From positions 3,825,717 to 3,889,716 of the forward strand of contig NC_071330.1 of the NCBI RefSeq assembly GCF_010183535.1: a stretch of DNA of 64,000 nt, given 5' to 3'. Under the pieces are notes generated by a model. That model was not told the origin of the DNA. It saw nothing but the letters and a program-made list of their open reading frames with translations, and ran no database searches. Made by a program: the position numbers and the translations under genes. This document shows positions 11,701-21,692 of the stretch, in pieces. This stretch comes from Caenorhabditis remanei (taxonomy: Eukaryota > Nematoda > Chromadorea > Rhabditida > Rhabditidae). How positions within the stretch are numbered: the stretch's first letter is position 1; every line of letters starts with the position of its first letter.

Positions 11701-12882
11701 TCGGACTGTCTCATGTTCAACGATCGAATTGTCATCCCCACTTCGCTCCGAACACGTGTGCTCAAGATGCTCCATCGGGCTCACCCAGGAATCGTAAGGA
11801 TGAAACAGTTGGCTCGCACTCTTGTATACTGGCCATCCATTGACAAGGATATTGAGAAGATTGTGAGAAGTTGTGATCAATGTGCCGCAATGGCAAAGGA
11901 TCCTGTCAAGAACACGCTCTGCTCCTGGCCGATCTCGACTGCTCCATGGCAACGCGTACACATAGACTACGCTGGTCCCATTGATGGCACATATTTTCTG
12001 GTTATAGTTGACGCCTATTCCAAATGGCCGGAAGTGATTCCAACCACATCAATCACTTCCACAGCTACTATCAACATTTTGCGCAAACTCTTTGCACAAT
12101 TCGGAGATCCAGAAACTTTGGTTTCTGACAACGGAACTCAATTTACATCCACACAGTTTGACGAATTCTGCAAGCAACGAGGAATCCGTCACACTCGATC
12201 TCCACCATTCCACCCTCAGTCGAATGGTCAAGCGGAACGATTTGTGGATACCCTGAAAAGGGCCTTAGGCAAGTTAAAAGGGGAGGGAACTACAGATACC
12301 GCCTTGTATTTGTTCCTTCAGAGTTATCGCTCTACTCCTTGCACAGCCAGTCTGAATGGCTCAACACCGGCTGAGAACTTCATTGGTCGAAAGATCCGCA
12401 CCTACTTGGATCAACTACTCCCCAACGACCAACTCACCGTCTCGCACGATACAGAGATGGAAGAGCAGTTCAAAAAGCAACATGGTGCTCGTCCTCGCAA
12501 CTTCCAGAAGGAGGAAAAGGTTTATGTTAAAGACTATCGAAACATAAATACTGCCTCGTGGATTCCAGGTACTATCCAAAGTCGCATCGGAAAGACACTC
12601 TACAAAGTCTTCGTCAACGACACCACTTGGATCCGCCACTCAAATCAACTGCGCCGACGTGATGATCCAATTAAGGATGTTCCACTGGATACGTTGGACC
12701 TCATGGATTTTATGCCAAGTTCAACTACACGCCCGGACGGCTTCAACAATGCACCGCCTAAAGTGAAAACTCCTGTCAAACCGAGGACGCCATCGCCACC
12801 ACCACAACTTCGTAAATCGACTCGAAATGTCAAATCACCATCAAAATTTATTGTCAAACCATCTTTGAAATCTTACCGTTAG
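8725..12882 (+). CDS. Gag-Pol polyprotein of Ty3/Gypsy element
   Basis: A single uninterrupted frame of 1395 codons from 8695, or 1385 aa from the ATG at 8725 (MPDPKD...), whose upstream context is nearer the expected gag start. Residues, counted from 8695: two CCHC knuckles at about 278-309 (CYKCGGSHWAKEC and CSNCNKNGHIAKFC); aspartic protease DTG at about 355; reverse transcriptase YLDD at about 648; RNase H start ADASQYGIGAV at about 796; integrase HHCC zinc region from about 1025 (H-H-CDQC); catalytic D-D-E at about 1091, 1144 and 1179 (HIDYAG, SDNGTQF, GQAERF). Gag and pol are fused with no frameshift. The reading frame crosses the LTR end and the primer-binding site, which therefore encode TTTGDQA. 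All catalytic motifs are present, so the element is probably functional. Confidence 0.95.
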   Translation: MPDPKDTTTGDQAMAMADLTRQISSLLEAFSKMAQSTGTSTGSSSVSNTSSQLVESLSTRIPMFAYEPDEDRTFDSWYSRYEDIITKDGSSLTEDAKARLVLSKLNAKEYSHFANRILPTLPNALGFADLIQKLKETFKSTSSIFRKRQDFLRTEYNGSAIEEYTGLVLRRFTSSEFKKMSDDQICCMVWINGLRDNSYSDIRTKALQVMEAKPNCTLLELEQDIKRLLDVRADSKSVSKVEAVPNEINAIHNTIKRDKSQKAPPSPCYKCGGSHWAKECSKKVTCSNCNKNGHIAKFCRSKQRDSSKVNKKVRSVVISTASTSGSSRIYRIISINGKKIQMQLDTGADVTLISVKDWNRLGRPQLQAPSIKVKSANHQPIAVKGSFQCNFIINGNSATGHAHVAETGTLLGTDWISKDTKLWQLLNNNQVNAVRSDVGSACDYLDGSREQLKIDLKKEFDPVFQPGLGLCTKTKASLLPKPDAHPVFRKARPVPYAALTTVSDELERLQQAGVISPVDHSEWAAPIVLVKKKNGSLRMCADFSTGLNEAIQQHQHPLPTADDIFSTLNGGKYFSQIDLAEAYLQIEIDEQAKQMLCINTHRGLYRYNRLPFGVKSAPGSFQQIMDSMTSGLDGVAAYLDDIIITGSSVAEHNQRLKTVMSRIQDFGLRVRIEKCTFLSPKITFLGFIIDKDGRRPDPEKVSAIRHMPVPQNESQVRSFLGLIQFYGSFVKELFKLRPPLDALTKKDVEFKWTSECQNAFDHIKQILLSDLLLTHYDPKLPIIVAADASQYGIGAVISHRFPDGSEKAIYHISKALTAPQRNYSQIEKEAFGLITAVTKFHRFIHGRHFTLRTDHKPLLSIFGEKKGIPVYSANRLQRWAIILLNYDFNIEYINTHDFGQADALSRLISEQIQQKECEDRVIAQIESEVVTNLVSTCEQLPVTADMVRSYSRKDKLLADVFQYTISGSWPKIIEKNSQISLFHNRRDQLSIVSDCLMFNDRIVIPTSLRTRVLKMLHRAHPGIVRMKQLARTLVYWPSIDKDIEKIVRSCDQCAAMAKDPVKNTLCSWPISTAPWQRVHIDYAGPIDGTYFLVIVDAYSKWPEVIPTTSITSTATINILRKLFAQFGDPETLVSDNGTQFTSTQFDEFCKQRGIRHTRSPPFHPQSNGQAERFVDTLKRALGKLKGEGTTDTALYLFLQSYRSTPCTASLNGSTPAENFIGRKIRTYLDQLLPNDQLTVSHDTEMEEQFKKQHGARPRNFQKEEKVYVKDYRNINTASWIPGTIQSRIGKTLYKVFVNDTTWIRHSNQLRRRDDPIKDVPLDTLDLMDFMPSSTTRPDGFNNAPPKVKTPVKPRTPSPPPQLRKSTRNVKSPSKFIVKPSLKSYR
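8751..8761 (+). other. Primer-binding site
   Basis: TGGCGATCAGG starts 2 nt after the LTR and begins with TGG, the complement of a tRNA CCA end. The same 11 bases occur at two other LTR-remnant junctions in this window (46006-46016 plus, 45934-45944 minus). I could not match them to a specific tRNA. Confidence 0.7.
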
Positions 12883-12954
12883 CTATGTTCTCTTCTTTCC
12901 CACTAGTTAAGCTAGTTCTAGGTTCTCCCATTTGTTTTATATTGTATTCATCTT

Positions 12955-12965
12955 AAAAGGGGAGG
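12955..12965 (+). other. Polypurine tract
   Basis: AAAAGGGGAGG lies immediately before the 3' LTR, the normal place for plus-strand priming. Confidence 0.85.
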
Positions 12966-13255
12966 TGTTACATCCTAGGCTCGCATGCATAAGTATTTAG
13001 GTATGATCTACCCCCAGTAAGAGCGCGCACCTTGGTCTCTATGCGCGTCTCTCTTTCACATTGTTTGTAGTTTAGTCAGACTTCCCTATATAAGGGACTG
13101 ACATCCCTCATTCTAGTTCTTCCTTCTTCCCCAACTTATCAGTGACTTCTATTCTGTTATAGTTTATCTCCCTTGAATAAACCCTCTATCTATTCATCCC
13201 ATTGTTCTTTGGACTACAACCCGGCTACAGTATGCCGGATCCCAAGGACACAACA
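12966..13255 (+). repeat. 3' LTR
   Basis: Same 290 bases as the 5' LTR as far as I can read them, followed by the second AATGG target duplicate. Confidence 0.95.
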
Positions 13256-13401
13256 AATGGGAAGAACATTGAAAAGTGAGTGAGGGGAGGGATCTTTTTA
13301 CTATTTTTAGGCAAGCATTTTGTTTTAAAATCAAAGCATTGTAGAGAAAACTATACCAAAAGGTAGATCTCGGCGAGCTCCATGTTTGTGACTTACTCAC
13401 T

Positions 13402-13716
13402 AGGGAAGGCTTCCAGGTGACCGTAGAGTTATGGGATGTGTCTTATGTCATTGGAAAGCTCAGAAAACATTGATTCAAAATATATATATATATACAGTTT
13501 TTGCCCTTGAGCCCTGGGAGACCACACCACGCTGCCAATATTTTTCACAGTTTAATAAGGTGGCGACTTGTCAGTTATCCAAATTTGGGCTCGTTTTTCT
13601 CGAATGCCAGACCTCGAAGACAAAAATTGAATATATATTTGGAATCAGCGTTTTCTGAGGTTTCCAATTATATAAGTCACGTCTCATAACTCCACGGTCA
13701 CCTGGAGGCCTTCCAT
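13402..13716. repeat. Inverted-repeat element
   Basis: Imperfect arms of about 65 bp: GGGAAGGCTTCCAGGTGACC at the left matches the complement of CACCTGGAGGCCTTCC at the right. The interior carries an (TA)n run. No coding capacity. Confidence 0.7.
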
Positions 13717-13719
13717 AAT

Positions 13720-15870
13720 CAGAAAGATTTTCCAGTTATTCTTGCGATATTCAGATTCCAGTAAGTTGATTATAAGCAAAGAACTCACAGAGATTTTCAT
13801 TTCGGTATATTTTCCAACTCAAAAAATGGAGTTTGGAGCAAGTTATAACTATCAAAAGTTAATAAAACCTTGAGTCGCTACGCAGCGAGTTTCACATTTA
13901 CGACGGAGATGAACGATAGGGAGTGAAGCTCACTTTTTCACATTTTCAATCTTCTTTTGAAATGAACAGTGGCCGAAATCATTCAACTAAGGAAAACAAT
14001 TATTTTCGGTTCAGATATAACTAACTACATTTTCCGATGAGTTTTCAAATTAAATGCAGTTTTTCGAAGCCAGTTTTAAAAGACCCAGGAACAAAGTCTA
14101 ACAAAAATTAACCTAACTTTTTTAAAATGCAAAAAGGAGATGAGTGATGGAGCTACTAGAAAAATCGCCGGAGGCGCGACAGCTAAAACTGACATGTTCA
14201 GTTTTAAAGCTAAATTTCGTTACCTTGAGTTTAGAGATTTCATTTTAGACAACTCCTCTCGAATATATTACTGTAGGATTACTGTAGTATAACTAATTCC
14301 AGAATAGGCTCCCAGTTTCAGGAGGCAGAAAAAATCTAGTTCCACTAACAATAAATTCAATTGTAAGATATACGAACACCAATATTGTTTTCTTATTCTT
14401 CTATGAAAAACAATCGCCACAATTGTTTTCAGAATCCAGCCACATTATTTAATCCACCACAATGAATCCAATACCCAAAAACAAATTCATTTTTCCTATA
14501 AAATACAAATATTTCTTCTGAATACAAGAGCCCTGGAGTGCACTAATCCATCTGTCAAAAAACACATTTTTTGAATATGAAATACAATATATGTCTGGAC
14601 TTTGAGAATACTGAATCTCAGAAGATCATTTTCAAAGAAAACTCTAGAAAATGGGATTTTGAAAAACGGAAAAAGCAGTATGAGAGCACCAAAAGGGGAA
14701 TGATGTGGAACCTATAAAAGCGGATGCTTTGAAGAATGCTTATTTTGGTGACCAAAGCAAACCGCCCGTACCCAGGAATGATGGGCGACACCTAATGGTG
14801 TGAATCAGTGCATGTCTATTTGTACTTTTTGTGTGACGAACGAAGAAAAGGGATAGAGAAGAAGAAGAAGAAGATGGACTGTTTGTTTTACAATATTTTC
14901 TTTTTGCATAACGTAAAATGAAGAAGGTGAGAAAATGTGAATATGCATGCAATATTGACCAATTTCTGACTGTTTGAGGTGTGAAAGCAGGGGGTCAGCA
15001 GTTTATGAACAACTGCATTATCACATCACGGATTTTACAACCGCGCTCTATCGAAACGGAAAAAATAGTGGGGAAAAAGGAGAGACGGAGAGAAAGATAA
15101 AGAAATCTCGGAAGGTTTTCGGTAGAGCGCAGTTATACCGTAATCCTCTTGAAAAATCCTCGATTTCGATAGAGCGCGGTTGTAAAAATGCGATTTTCTC
15201 AATTTACATGGTACAATATTCCCGCCTTCATAATCCCAAATGAAATCGAGCTGATTGTGAGTTTATGTTAAATTTCTTCTGCAAAACCTTTTTTTTCTAT
15301 AAAATACAGTCTCATAATTCCGAAGTTCAAAGTCTCATAATTCCGAAGTTTCCTTTTCGGAATTCCAAATATTCCTGTTTCAAAACTGCGAAATTCAGCA
15401 AAATAAAATTCATAATTTTCAGATTTAAAAAAAAACAAGTTTTTTTTCTTTTTTGAGCGATCTGTATTCCGGATTTCAGTTTGTTCAAGCAGCTGGCTCT
15501 TCTATCGTTACCTCACTTGTCTCCGAAACTCGGAAGAACAATCTACAGAATCCGTATCTCTCTTCATTGCTGCTGTCTGAAATTCTTCTGAAATACCTGA
15601 AAAATCGATTAAATCTCGAGTAGCAGAAACAGGCAATATTTTATTATACACCTGGAGTTTAAAATCAATATGATTTTACAAAAAAAATATTACTCTGCGG
15701 GATAGTTATAGAGGGAAAACGGTTGTACAAATAGACAAAGGAAGTCAGGAAGCAATAGGGCAGATACCAGAGGGAAAAGAGAGACAGATTTTTGGGGGGA
15801 CATTTGGGAAAAATAGAGGGAAAGGGAAGAAATGCCTTGATCAACAAGGGAATGACAGAATACTGTGACA
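13720..15870. other. Intergenic between retrotransposon and xbp-1
   Basis: No supported gene. It contains a palindromic small-element copy at 15028-15190 (ACAACCGCGCTCTAT near the left, GCGCGGTTGTAAAAA at the right), a short GAAGAAGAAG run at 14860 and scattered ATTACTGTAG motifs near 14270. Confidence 0.5.
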
Positions 15871-15905
15871 CTACAAGCTAAATGAAATTTGAAAGGAAAA
15901 ATCAA

Positions 15906-17209
15906 TCAATTTTGGAAGAAGTTAAGGTCGATAGAATCTTCGTCAAAGGTTTCAAAGTTCCAGTTTCCGGGGTCGATGAGCGCATCGTCGGTCGTCTGTG
16001 TCGATGCTCCACAATTCATCAAAAAATCGTCGTCCGTATTCCAATCGGTGCTCGAGTTGCAGCTCATCGACGGCGAAAGGGCTAGGGAACCCGGCGAAAA
16101 TGTTTCACGCGTTTCTGAAGATGTCCGGATGGATCCGCTTGAAGTAGACGGCGCAAATCCATCTCCTCCTTCCTCAATGTATCCAGCAACGAGTCGATCG
16201 AACTCTCCGGATGGGCTCTGAAGAGAAAACAATTTAAGTTTCAGGTAATTCACTATTATTAAAAGAAGAATCTGATAATCGCAGTTTCCTTTTCTTACCT
16301 TGAGGTGTTCGATGATTCTGTCGAGGTGTTCGTCTTGTCCCGATCCATGTGGTTGCATAGAATCGAAAGAATAGTCAGATACGTATCTAGTGTTGTCTTC
16401 TTGTTGGAATCCGTACGTCTTGGTTGGTTGGCGGTGTTGGTGGATGAGCGGTTGGCCTTGTCCCACGGCAGGGGTGCATTAATGAATACAGCTGATTCAA
16501 AGGCGCATTGCTCATCTCCTCCTCCGACAACCTCTTCGACGACTTCTTCCTCATAGACGACGTTCGAGTAGATGTTCGAATCGGTGACCAGGTTCTCGTT
16601 GTTCTCGACGGTGTTGATGTACATTGGGGGTTCGTTGACAATTTGGACGGTGTTGTTCATAAGACTTTGTTGGCGCAAAAGTTCCTCATTTTGGCGGCGG
16701 AGCTTCTCGTTCTCGACACGGAGCAGGCGATTCTCTTCGACGAGATCAACCACGACTTCTTCGATTTTGCCGGATCTTTCCTGTAGAAATTAATTGGAAT
16801 GAAAACATAGTGGAATTTCGTAAATAGCAGCCACGAAAATCGATGATTTCGTAATCAGCGAAACAGCAAAAACTCAAAAAGAAACTCATTTTTCGATAGT
16901 TTTTGCGATTTTCAACATTTTCAAAACGAAAATTTTGCTCACCTTCTTCTTATCTCTCGCATTTTGCGCAGCCACTCGATTTTTCATCTTTCTTCTGTCC
17001 ATTTTCTCCTCAGCAGTCAAATGATTCAATCGTTCACGTTTCCGTGGTCCAGACGGTCCCAAATCATCTCCAAGAAGTTCGGCGACAATTTGCTCCGCCG
17101 GTACCGGACGTTTCATCGGTCTTTGGACCGGTGCCGCCACGTAGCTTTTCGGGATGACACGTGGCTGACGTGCGGGAAGCACATAAATTCTCTTCGGATA
17201 GTTGCTCAT
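15906..17209 (-). CDS. xbp-1: XBP-1 bZIP transcription factor of the unfolded protein response
   Basis: Exons 17209-16943, 16780-16299 and 16217 onward. The start MSNYPKRIYVLPAR and the basic region (KNRVAAQNARDKKK, residues about 77-89) followed by ERSGKIEEVVVDLVEENRLL match C. elegans XBP-1 as I know it; leucine-zipper heptads continue through LRRQNEELLRQQ. The unspliced form ends at 16082 (…LQKRVKHFRRVP, 294 aa). A second frame in exon 3 stays open to 15906 (…DSIDLNFFQN). The two frames differ by 2 modulo 3, which is what removal of the known 23-nt IRE-1 intron would do, giving 345 aa. XBP-1 is the IRE-1 target that activates ER-stress genes in the nucleus. I could not pin the exact IRE-1 cleavage loops. 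A conventional 81-nt intron (16298-16218) splits codon AG|A close to the frame-switch zone. Confidence 0.95.
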
Positions 17210-17437
17210 TTTAGTTGGTTGAATGGGGCTTTCGCCCAAGGCGATGGGTTCGGGTTAAAATAGAAGAAAAGTCTTCTTGAAGCTTTTTGTTGTGGGGAGA
17301 AATGGACTGGTCTCCGCTAAAGCAACGTCGACTAACCGCGCCGCGGCCGCAACGCGACTCCGCCCACCTTAGGGAGAAGGCGAAACGAGGAGACGCAGAG
17401 AAATTGTTGTTATTGCGAAACTTTTGGTGGAGCGGAA

Positions 17438-17445
17438 TGACGTCA
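17438..17445. promoter_or_regulatory. Palindromic CRE/UPR-element-like site upstream of xbp-1
   Basis: TGACGTCA, a perfect CREB/ATF-type palindrome, lies about 230 bp upstream of the xbp-1 start. ATF6/XBP1-type bZIP proteins bind TGACGT cores, so autoregulation or ATF input is plausible but not shown. Confidence 0.45.
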
Positions 17446-17674
17446 GAAGTGGCTGAGTTGGAAGTTTTGTGTTGGAAAAGTGTCAAAAATAAATAAAATG
17501 AAAGGAAATTTTGCAGCGATAAGAATTTGTAATCGTATTTATGTGTCACAAGACTCCCGAATGGAAATAAGTGCGGTTTCGCTTTAAAAAATAATAAATA
17601 AATAAAAGCTTTGCGAATAAATATCATACAAATTAAAAACTTTAATTATTTTACAAAAAACATGTTCGATGTCA

Positions 17675-18614
17675 TCAAAAGTCATCGGAAAACGTTTCAA
17701 GATCGAATGACATGCCAAAAACCCCAATAATAAATGGTACGATCATGAACGACATACCCAGGGCGGCGAGTTCGTCTACATCTCTATACAAAATAAACCT
17801 GCTGATGAATACTGTTTGTGCAAAGAACGGAAGAAGAAGAATCAGCATTTGAATAATGATTATCTGAAATGATTAGTGATTTTCAATAGGGTTAAACACT
17901 ACCAACCGAATTAAAATATTTCGTTTTCAATTTTTTCAAAGCTACATCGTGTTTCCGAATTGGTGGATTGTCCTCGAAGGTTATATCAATTATCTTGAAC
18001 TGTTGGCTCAGAATTTCGTTCGATCCTGTTGTAACCGTTTTTGGTTTACATATCTTCAACTTTTCATATAATGCCATTATCTTCTTTGGGATTCTGTAGA
18101 TTGCACTGTAAAATAAAACATTTTTCAAAACGAGAGCAAAAAATAACTCACTCCAAATACCTGACTTTCACAACAAATGCCAAAATGACTCCGAATAGTT
18201 GAACTAAAAGTACTGCTGGAATCATAAGAGCTAGAATAGGAGTTTCCGGTAGCCAATTATCGGGAGGAATCTCTATTGTATTAAATACTCGAAAAATTAA
18301 TGCATTACAAAAGCATACCATTATCATCACGAGTATCTGGAAACAATTGAAGTACGGGTAGAAATAAAAAAAATAAAAATTACAGATAATGCGATTTTCA
18401 TCTTTAGTCTAGCTGCTTCTTCCTCGTAATGTTCTCGTGTAAATATGAAGTTTTTCTCTATTGATCCATTATTTTCGCGCATGGTTTCTACAGATTGTTG
18501 GAGTCCTTGTTTCCTTTCTGTCACTGTCCCTGGTTGAACAATAACAGGTCTAGTGAAAAATCTAGTTCGATCTTTCAGTTTTTTCGATTTGGGTTGAGAA
18601 CGTTTTGGTCGCAT
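17675..18614 (-). CDS. Family C four-TM protein, C1 (264 aa)
   Basis: Exons 18614-18384, 18336-18161, 18105-17907 and 17863-17675 (231, 176, 199 and 189 nt; phases 0-2-0). A TTTTCAG sits a few bases upstream of the ATG and may accept a spliced leader. Exon 1 encodes a basic hydrophilic N-terminus (MRPKRSQPKSKK...), ending REHYEEEAARLKMKI. Exon 2 encodes two hydrophobic segments (VMIMVCFCNALIF, LMIPAVLLVQLFGVILAFVV). Exon 3 is a charged loop with QQFKIIDITFEDNPPIRKHD. Exon 4 has two more membrane segments (IIIIQMLILLLPFF, MSFMIVPFIIGVFGM). The loop motif FKIID..(F/L)EDdPPI is shared with C2. I recognise no described family. Topology and intron phases resemble families B and D. Confidence 0.75.
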
Positions 18615-19394
18615 TTTTAACTGAAAATTAAAATTGCTGAAATTTTTCCGATAAATACTGTAACTGAAAACTAATAGGTTATTTAAGAAAAGTTGAATAT
18701 AGCAAGGAATACCAAATGTATCCAACAAGAATCAAATTTTGAATGGTATTGCCGTCTGTTGACCGGGTGGACCAGATGGTCTCCCCAGAGACATAAGACG
18801 GAGGATAACGTGGATTGAGAGGGTCAAGAGGAATACTCTTTGTATAGAAATAGTCTCTGACTCGTTACACTAAATCTCGATTCTAACTCATTCAAGTTAT
18901 TCAGAATTCATCTAGAAGTTGTTAAATCGGGAATCATTTTCAAAACTATTCATTTATCAAATTATAAAACACAAACCCCTACTCTACATCCTCATTGTTT
19001 CTTGAACCATTGATGTTTCCAGTATCACTTATCTTTCTTTTTCTTCTACACGTACCAACGATATTTATGAATGTGCTAACTTTTCTCCACACAATGCTTT
19101 CACCATAATCTTCGGCGTAATCTTCATTTCTATGACCATATCTACCCACGGAAGAGGTCTTCTTCAGAGAGTGTATGGTAACGTTTGTCTTCTTCTCTGT
19201 GCTCTCCTCAGAATATGTTATCTATTTCTCACTTCTGTCCTCCGTGATACATCCATGTGTTCCATTTTTTGTACATAGATTTTCATCATGTTTCAACTAG
19301 TGAAATTTTGGCACTTTTTTGCTGAAACTTTTTTACAAGTCATTGTTTTTTTCTGTTCCACACTTGATACACTGCAAATTTTTCAGTAGACAGT

Positions 19395-20693
19395 ATGATC
19401 ATCCCCAGCACTAGAATTCTAATTCCTAATGCGGTCCTTATGGAAAAACACGGAAAACCACAAAGTTCGTACGAAATTGAAAGAAACGATCTGTTGCGAC
19501 GACTTCTGTTGAGTGTGAGTTTTTCAAAAACAAGATTATGCTCATTTTTAGGAATCGAAAAAAAATTATATTATATTTTTGAAATGCAATTGAGGAAAGC
19601 CAGACGTCGGATCCCGTAGACTTTTGTACATTCACTGATTCAGATACTTCTACTGTTTGTGACGTGCGGTTTACTGCATTTATTTGGAGTCGTGTATGAT
19701 CAGATCGCTTCCAATTATCCGGATGTTAGTGATGATGATAAACTACTTATTAGTGGTCCAATATTTTGTGCTGTGTATTTGTATTTCGCGTTTCCGATAA
19801 TGTTAATTTTGAGGTCAGTTTTTTTCTTACCCATGACTCACTTTGTAACAAATTGGTAGTGGTGAGAATGAGAACATTTCTGAACTATTATACATATTTG
19901 GGTCATTTCTGATAAGTTATCCAGAAGTGTAATTTTAGATTTAGCCACTTAGAGATATTGAAAATTGATCCTTGTTTTTGTCATTGGAAACCCCAGTCTT
20001 GGAATAAAGCTTCCCCATTTAAATATTCGATATTTTAACTCGTTGGTATTCCAGTAGAGCAATTACACGAACACGACGAGAACAAGAAGCAAACGGGATA
20101 CGGTACGGAAAACTGTTTTATGCACACTCAATCAAGTTCAGAAATACTTTGAAACGGTTGGAATATGGATTATGGTTTGTGGTCAGTTGTTTCTAAAATA
20201 TGCATTCTTTAAAGAAAAAAGTATAGTTTTCGACTAAAAATCTAAAATTCAATCAAAATGTGAATATGCATGATAATTAAGGTATTTTTACTCTATTTAA
20301 ATGTTCGAAAATTTACAAAAAATTCTGTAAAAAAATGAGCACAAAAATGAGCACCCACCTAGAGAAAGTTCGGCCCGATTTTTGACAAATCTGGCTTTTT
20401 TCTATCTCAGATGTTCTGTTTTTAAGATACTTGGTTTCACAGACAGGTAAACTGACAAAATGAACTTGAAAAAGCAGAAACATTTTCAAATGTTTTGTAT
20501 CCGTTCACAAATGTTCTTTCAGAAGTTCTTAATCTGCTTCCTGATAGTTCTACGACCACTCTACATCTTCTTACTATTCTTCATTAAACTCTTCAGTGGC
20601 TGGTATGATCCATATGTTTCTCAGTCTTGCTGTGGTCTCGTCTTGTCATTTTATATAATTTTCTCTTTCCTTGTTTTTGAAGCCCTCGGATGA
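19395..20693 (+). CDS. Family B four-TM protein, B1 (195 aa)
   Basis: Exons 19395-19514, 19644-19813, 20055-20181 and 20523-20693 (120, 170, 127 and 171 nt; phases 0-2-0). Exon 1 gives a short hydrophilic N-terminus ending NDLLRRLLLS. Exon 2 gives ILLLFVTCGLLHLFGVVYD, then YPDVSDDDKLLIS and a second hydrophobic stretch. Exon 3 is a basic loop ending LKRLEYGLWFV. Exon 4 gives FLICFLIVLRPLYIF and a final hydrophobic segment ending FLVFEALG. B2 and B3 share the signatures CGLLxLFG, RLEYG and FLIxLRPLY. Function unknown. The gene lies divergently from C1. Confidence 0.75.
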
Positions 20694-21190
20694 TAAACAT
20701 CTAAACGTTTGAGATTATTATGTTTGCTCGACACATTCGGAAATAAAACCATCGAAATTCTTTTTTTGGCTCTATTTTTTCGAGAACTGTATTGAAGTGT
20801 CAAAGTTGTTACCACTAATGTCTGAGCTCACTAACTTTAGAAAGAGCTCCACTTTTCCGATGTTTGTATTACTGTAGCTACAGTAACCTTTTCGAGGTAT
20901 GGCAGTGGAAATTTAGAAAAGTTATAAACATAAAAATGTGAGACTACTTTTAAAACTTGGAACTTTTATAAGTTAAGAGTTTCTATTCTTCTCAAAAACT
21001 CACTCTGAAACAAAAACGATCATAAACTCTGCCATCACAGCTATCACCAACCCCCACAGTGGCAGTGTGTCCTACCATCTCCACCACTACAAGATTATTG
21101 GGAAAAATTTCGTCAGGTTTTACCATAGTTGTTTAAATATCATTCATTTCCGTAACAATCCATTGTGCAGTAAAGTTTTGACTTTATATG
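20694..21190. other. Intergenic; nothing identified
   Basis: AT-rich, with an ATTACTGTAGCTACAGTAAC palindrome at 20870-20890. No supported gene. Confidence 0.5.
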
Positions 21191-21199
21191 TGCAAAAAA

Positions 21200-21444
21200 A
21201 CAAAATATTGCCATTTTCAGATTTAATCTGGCTGATCCTTTTTTATAAATTTCTCGTGAAACGATGAAGTTTTTTCCATTTTGTGTAGTTCGCATAATTC
21301 CATTTCTGTTTTATAATTTTGCATCTTCTCTAGAAGCATTTTGATACGATGTTTCCTTATTGACACGTTTCCAGATTGACCAAGAATTGATAAAAGTTCA
21401 GTGAACAATTTATTGTTACATATGTAATGGTTTCTTGGATTCAT
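21200..21444 (-). pseudogene. Family C relic, exon 1 only (C3)
   Basis: Starts MNPRNHYICNNKLFTELLSI and tracks exon 1 of C2 (SILGQSGNVSIRKHRIKMLL against SIAGQSGDVSKRKQRLKAFL) down to the KKDQPD/KKESAR block, where it runs into a stop. Exons 2-4 are absent downstream. It lies 3' of C2 on the same strand, so it is a truncated tandem duplicate. Confidence 0.7.
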
Positions 21445-21692
21445 AGCAAAACGGTTGGGAATTCATTTGGTAAAATGTTGGGAAAGAACACTATGAGAAA
21501 TCTAGTAGTAGTAGTAGTAATGCTATCGCCTGTTGGGTTGGTTGACCTGACGACTACTGGCCGGGAGAGCAAAAAGTACACAGAAGAAGAGAGGAAAAAG
21601 CGAATATGTATAATAAGACGATGTTAGGAGGACGATATGGAAGATGGGTCAGCCATAGAGATATACACACTAAAAATATTTATTGAAAAATT

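Larger units (their letters stand above)
8459..13255 (+). mobile_element. Complete Ty3/Gypsy LTR retrotransposon
   Basis: LTRs of 290 bp lie at 8459-8748 and 12966-13255, both TGTT...AACA and, read side by side, without a difference. The target duplication AATGG is at 8454-8458 and 13256-13260. A primer-binding site, TGGCGATCAGG, starts 2 nt after the 5' LTR, and a polypurine tract AAAAGGGGAGG (12955-12965) abuts the 3' LTR. One open gag-pol frame fills the interior. Total length is about 4.8 kb. The domain order (protease, RT, RNase H, integrase) is that of Ty3/Gypsy. Identical LTRs with an intact ORF point to a very recent insertion. Confidence 0.97.

Noticed and set aside
16305..17263. Several plus-strand frames across xbp-1
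   Set aside because: Shadows of the minus-strand xbp-1 exons, which have clear protein homology.
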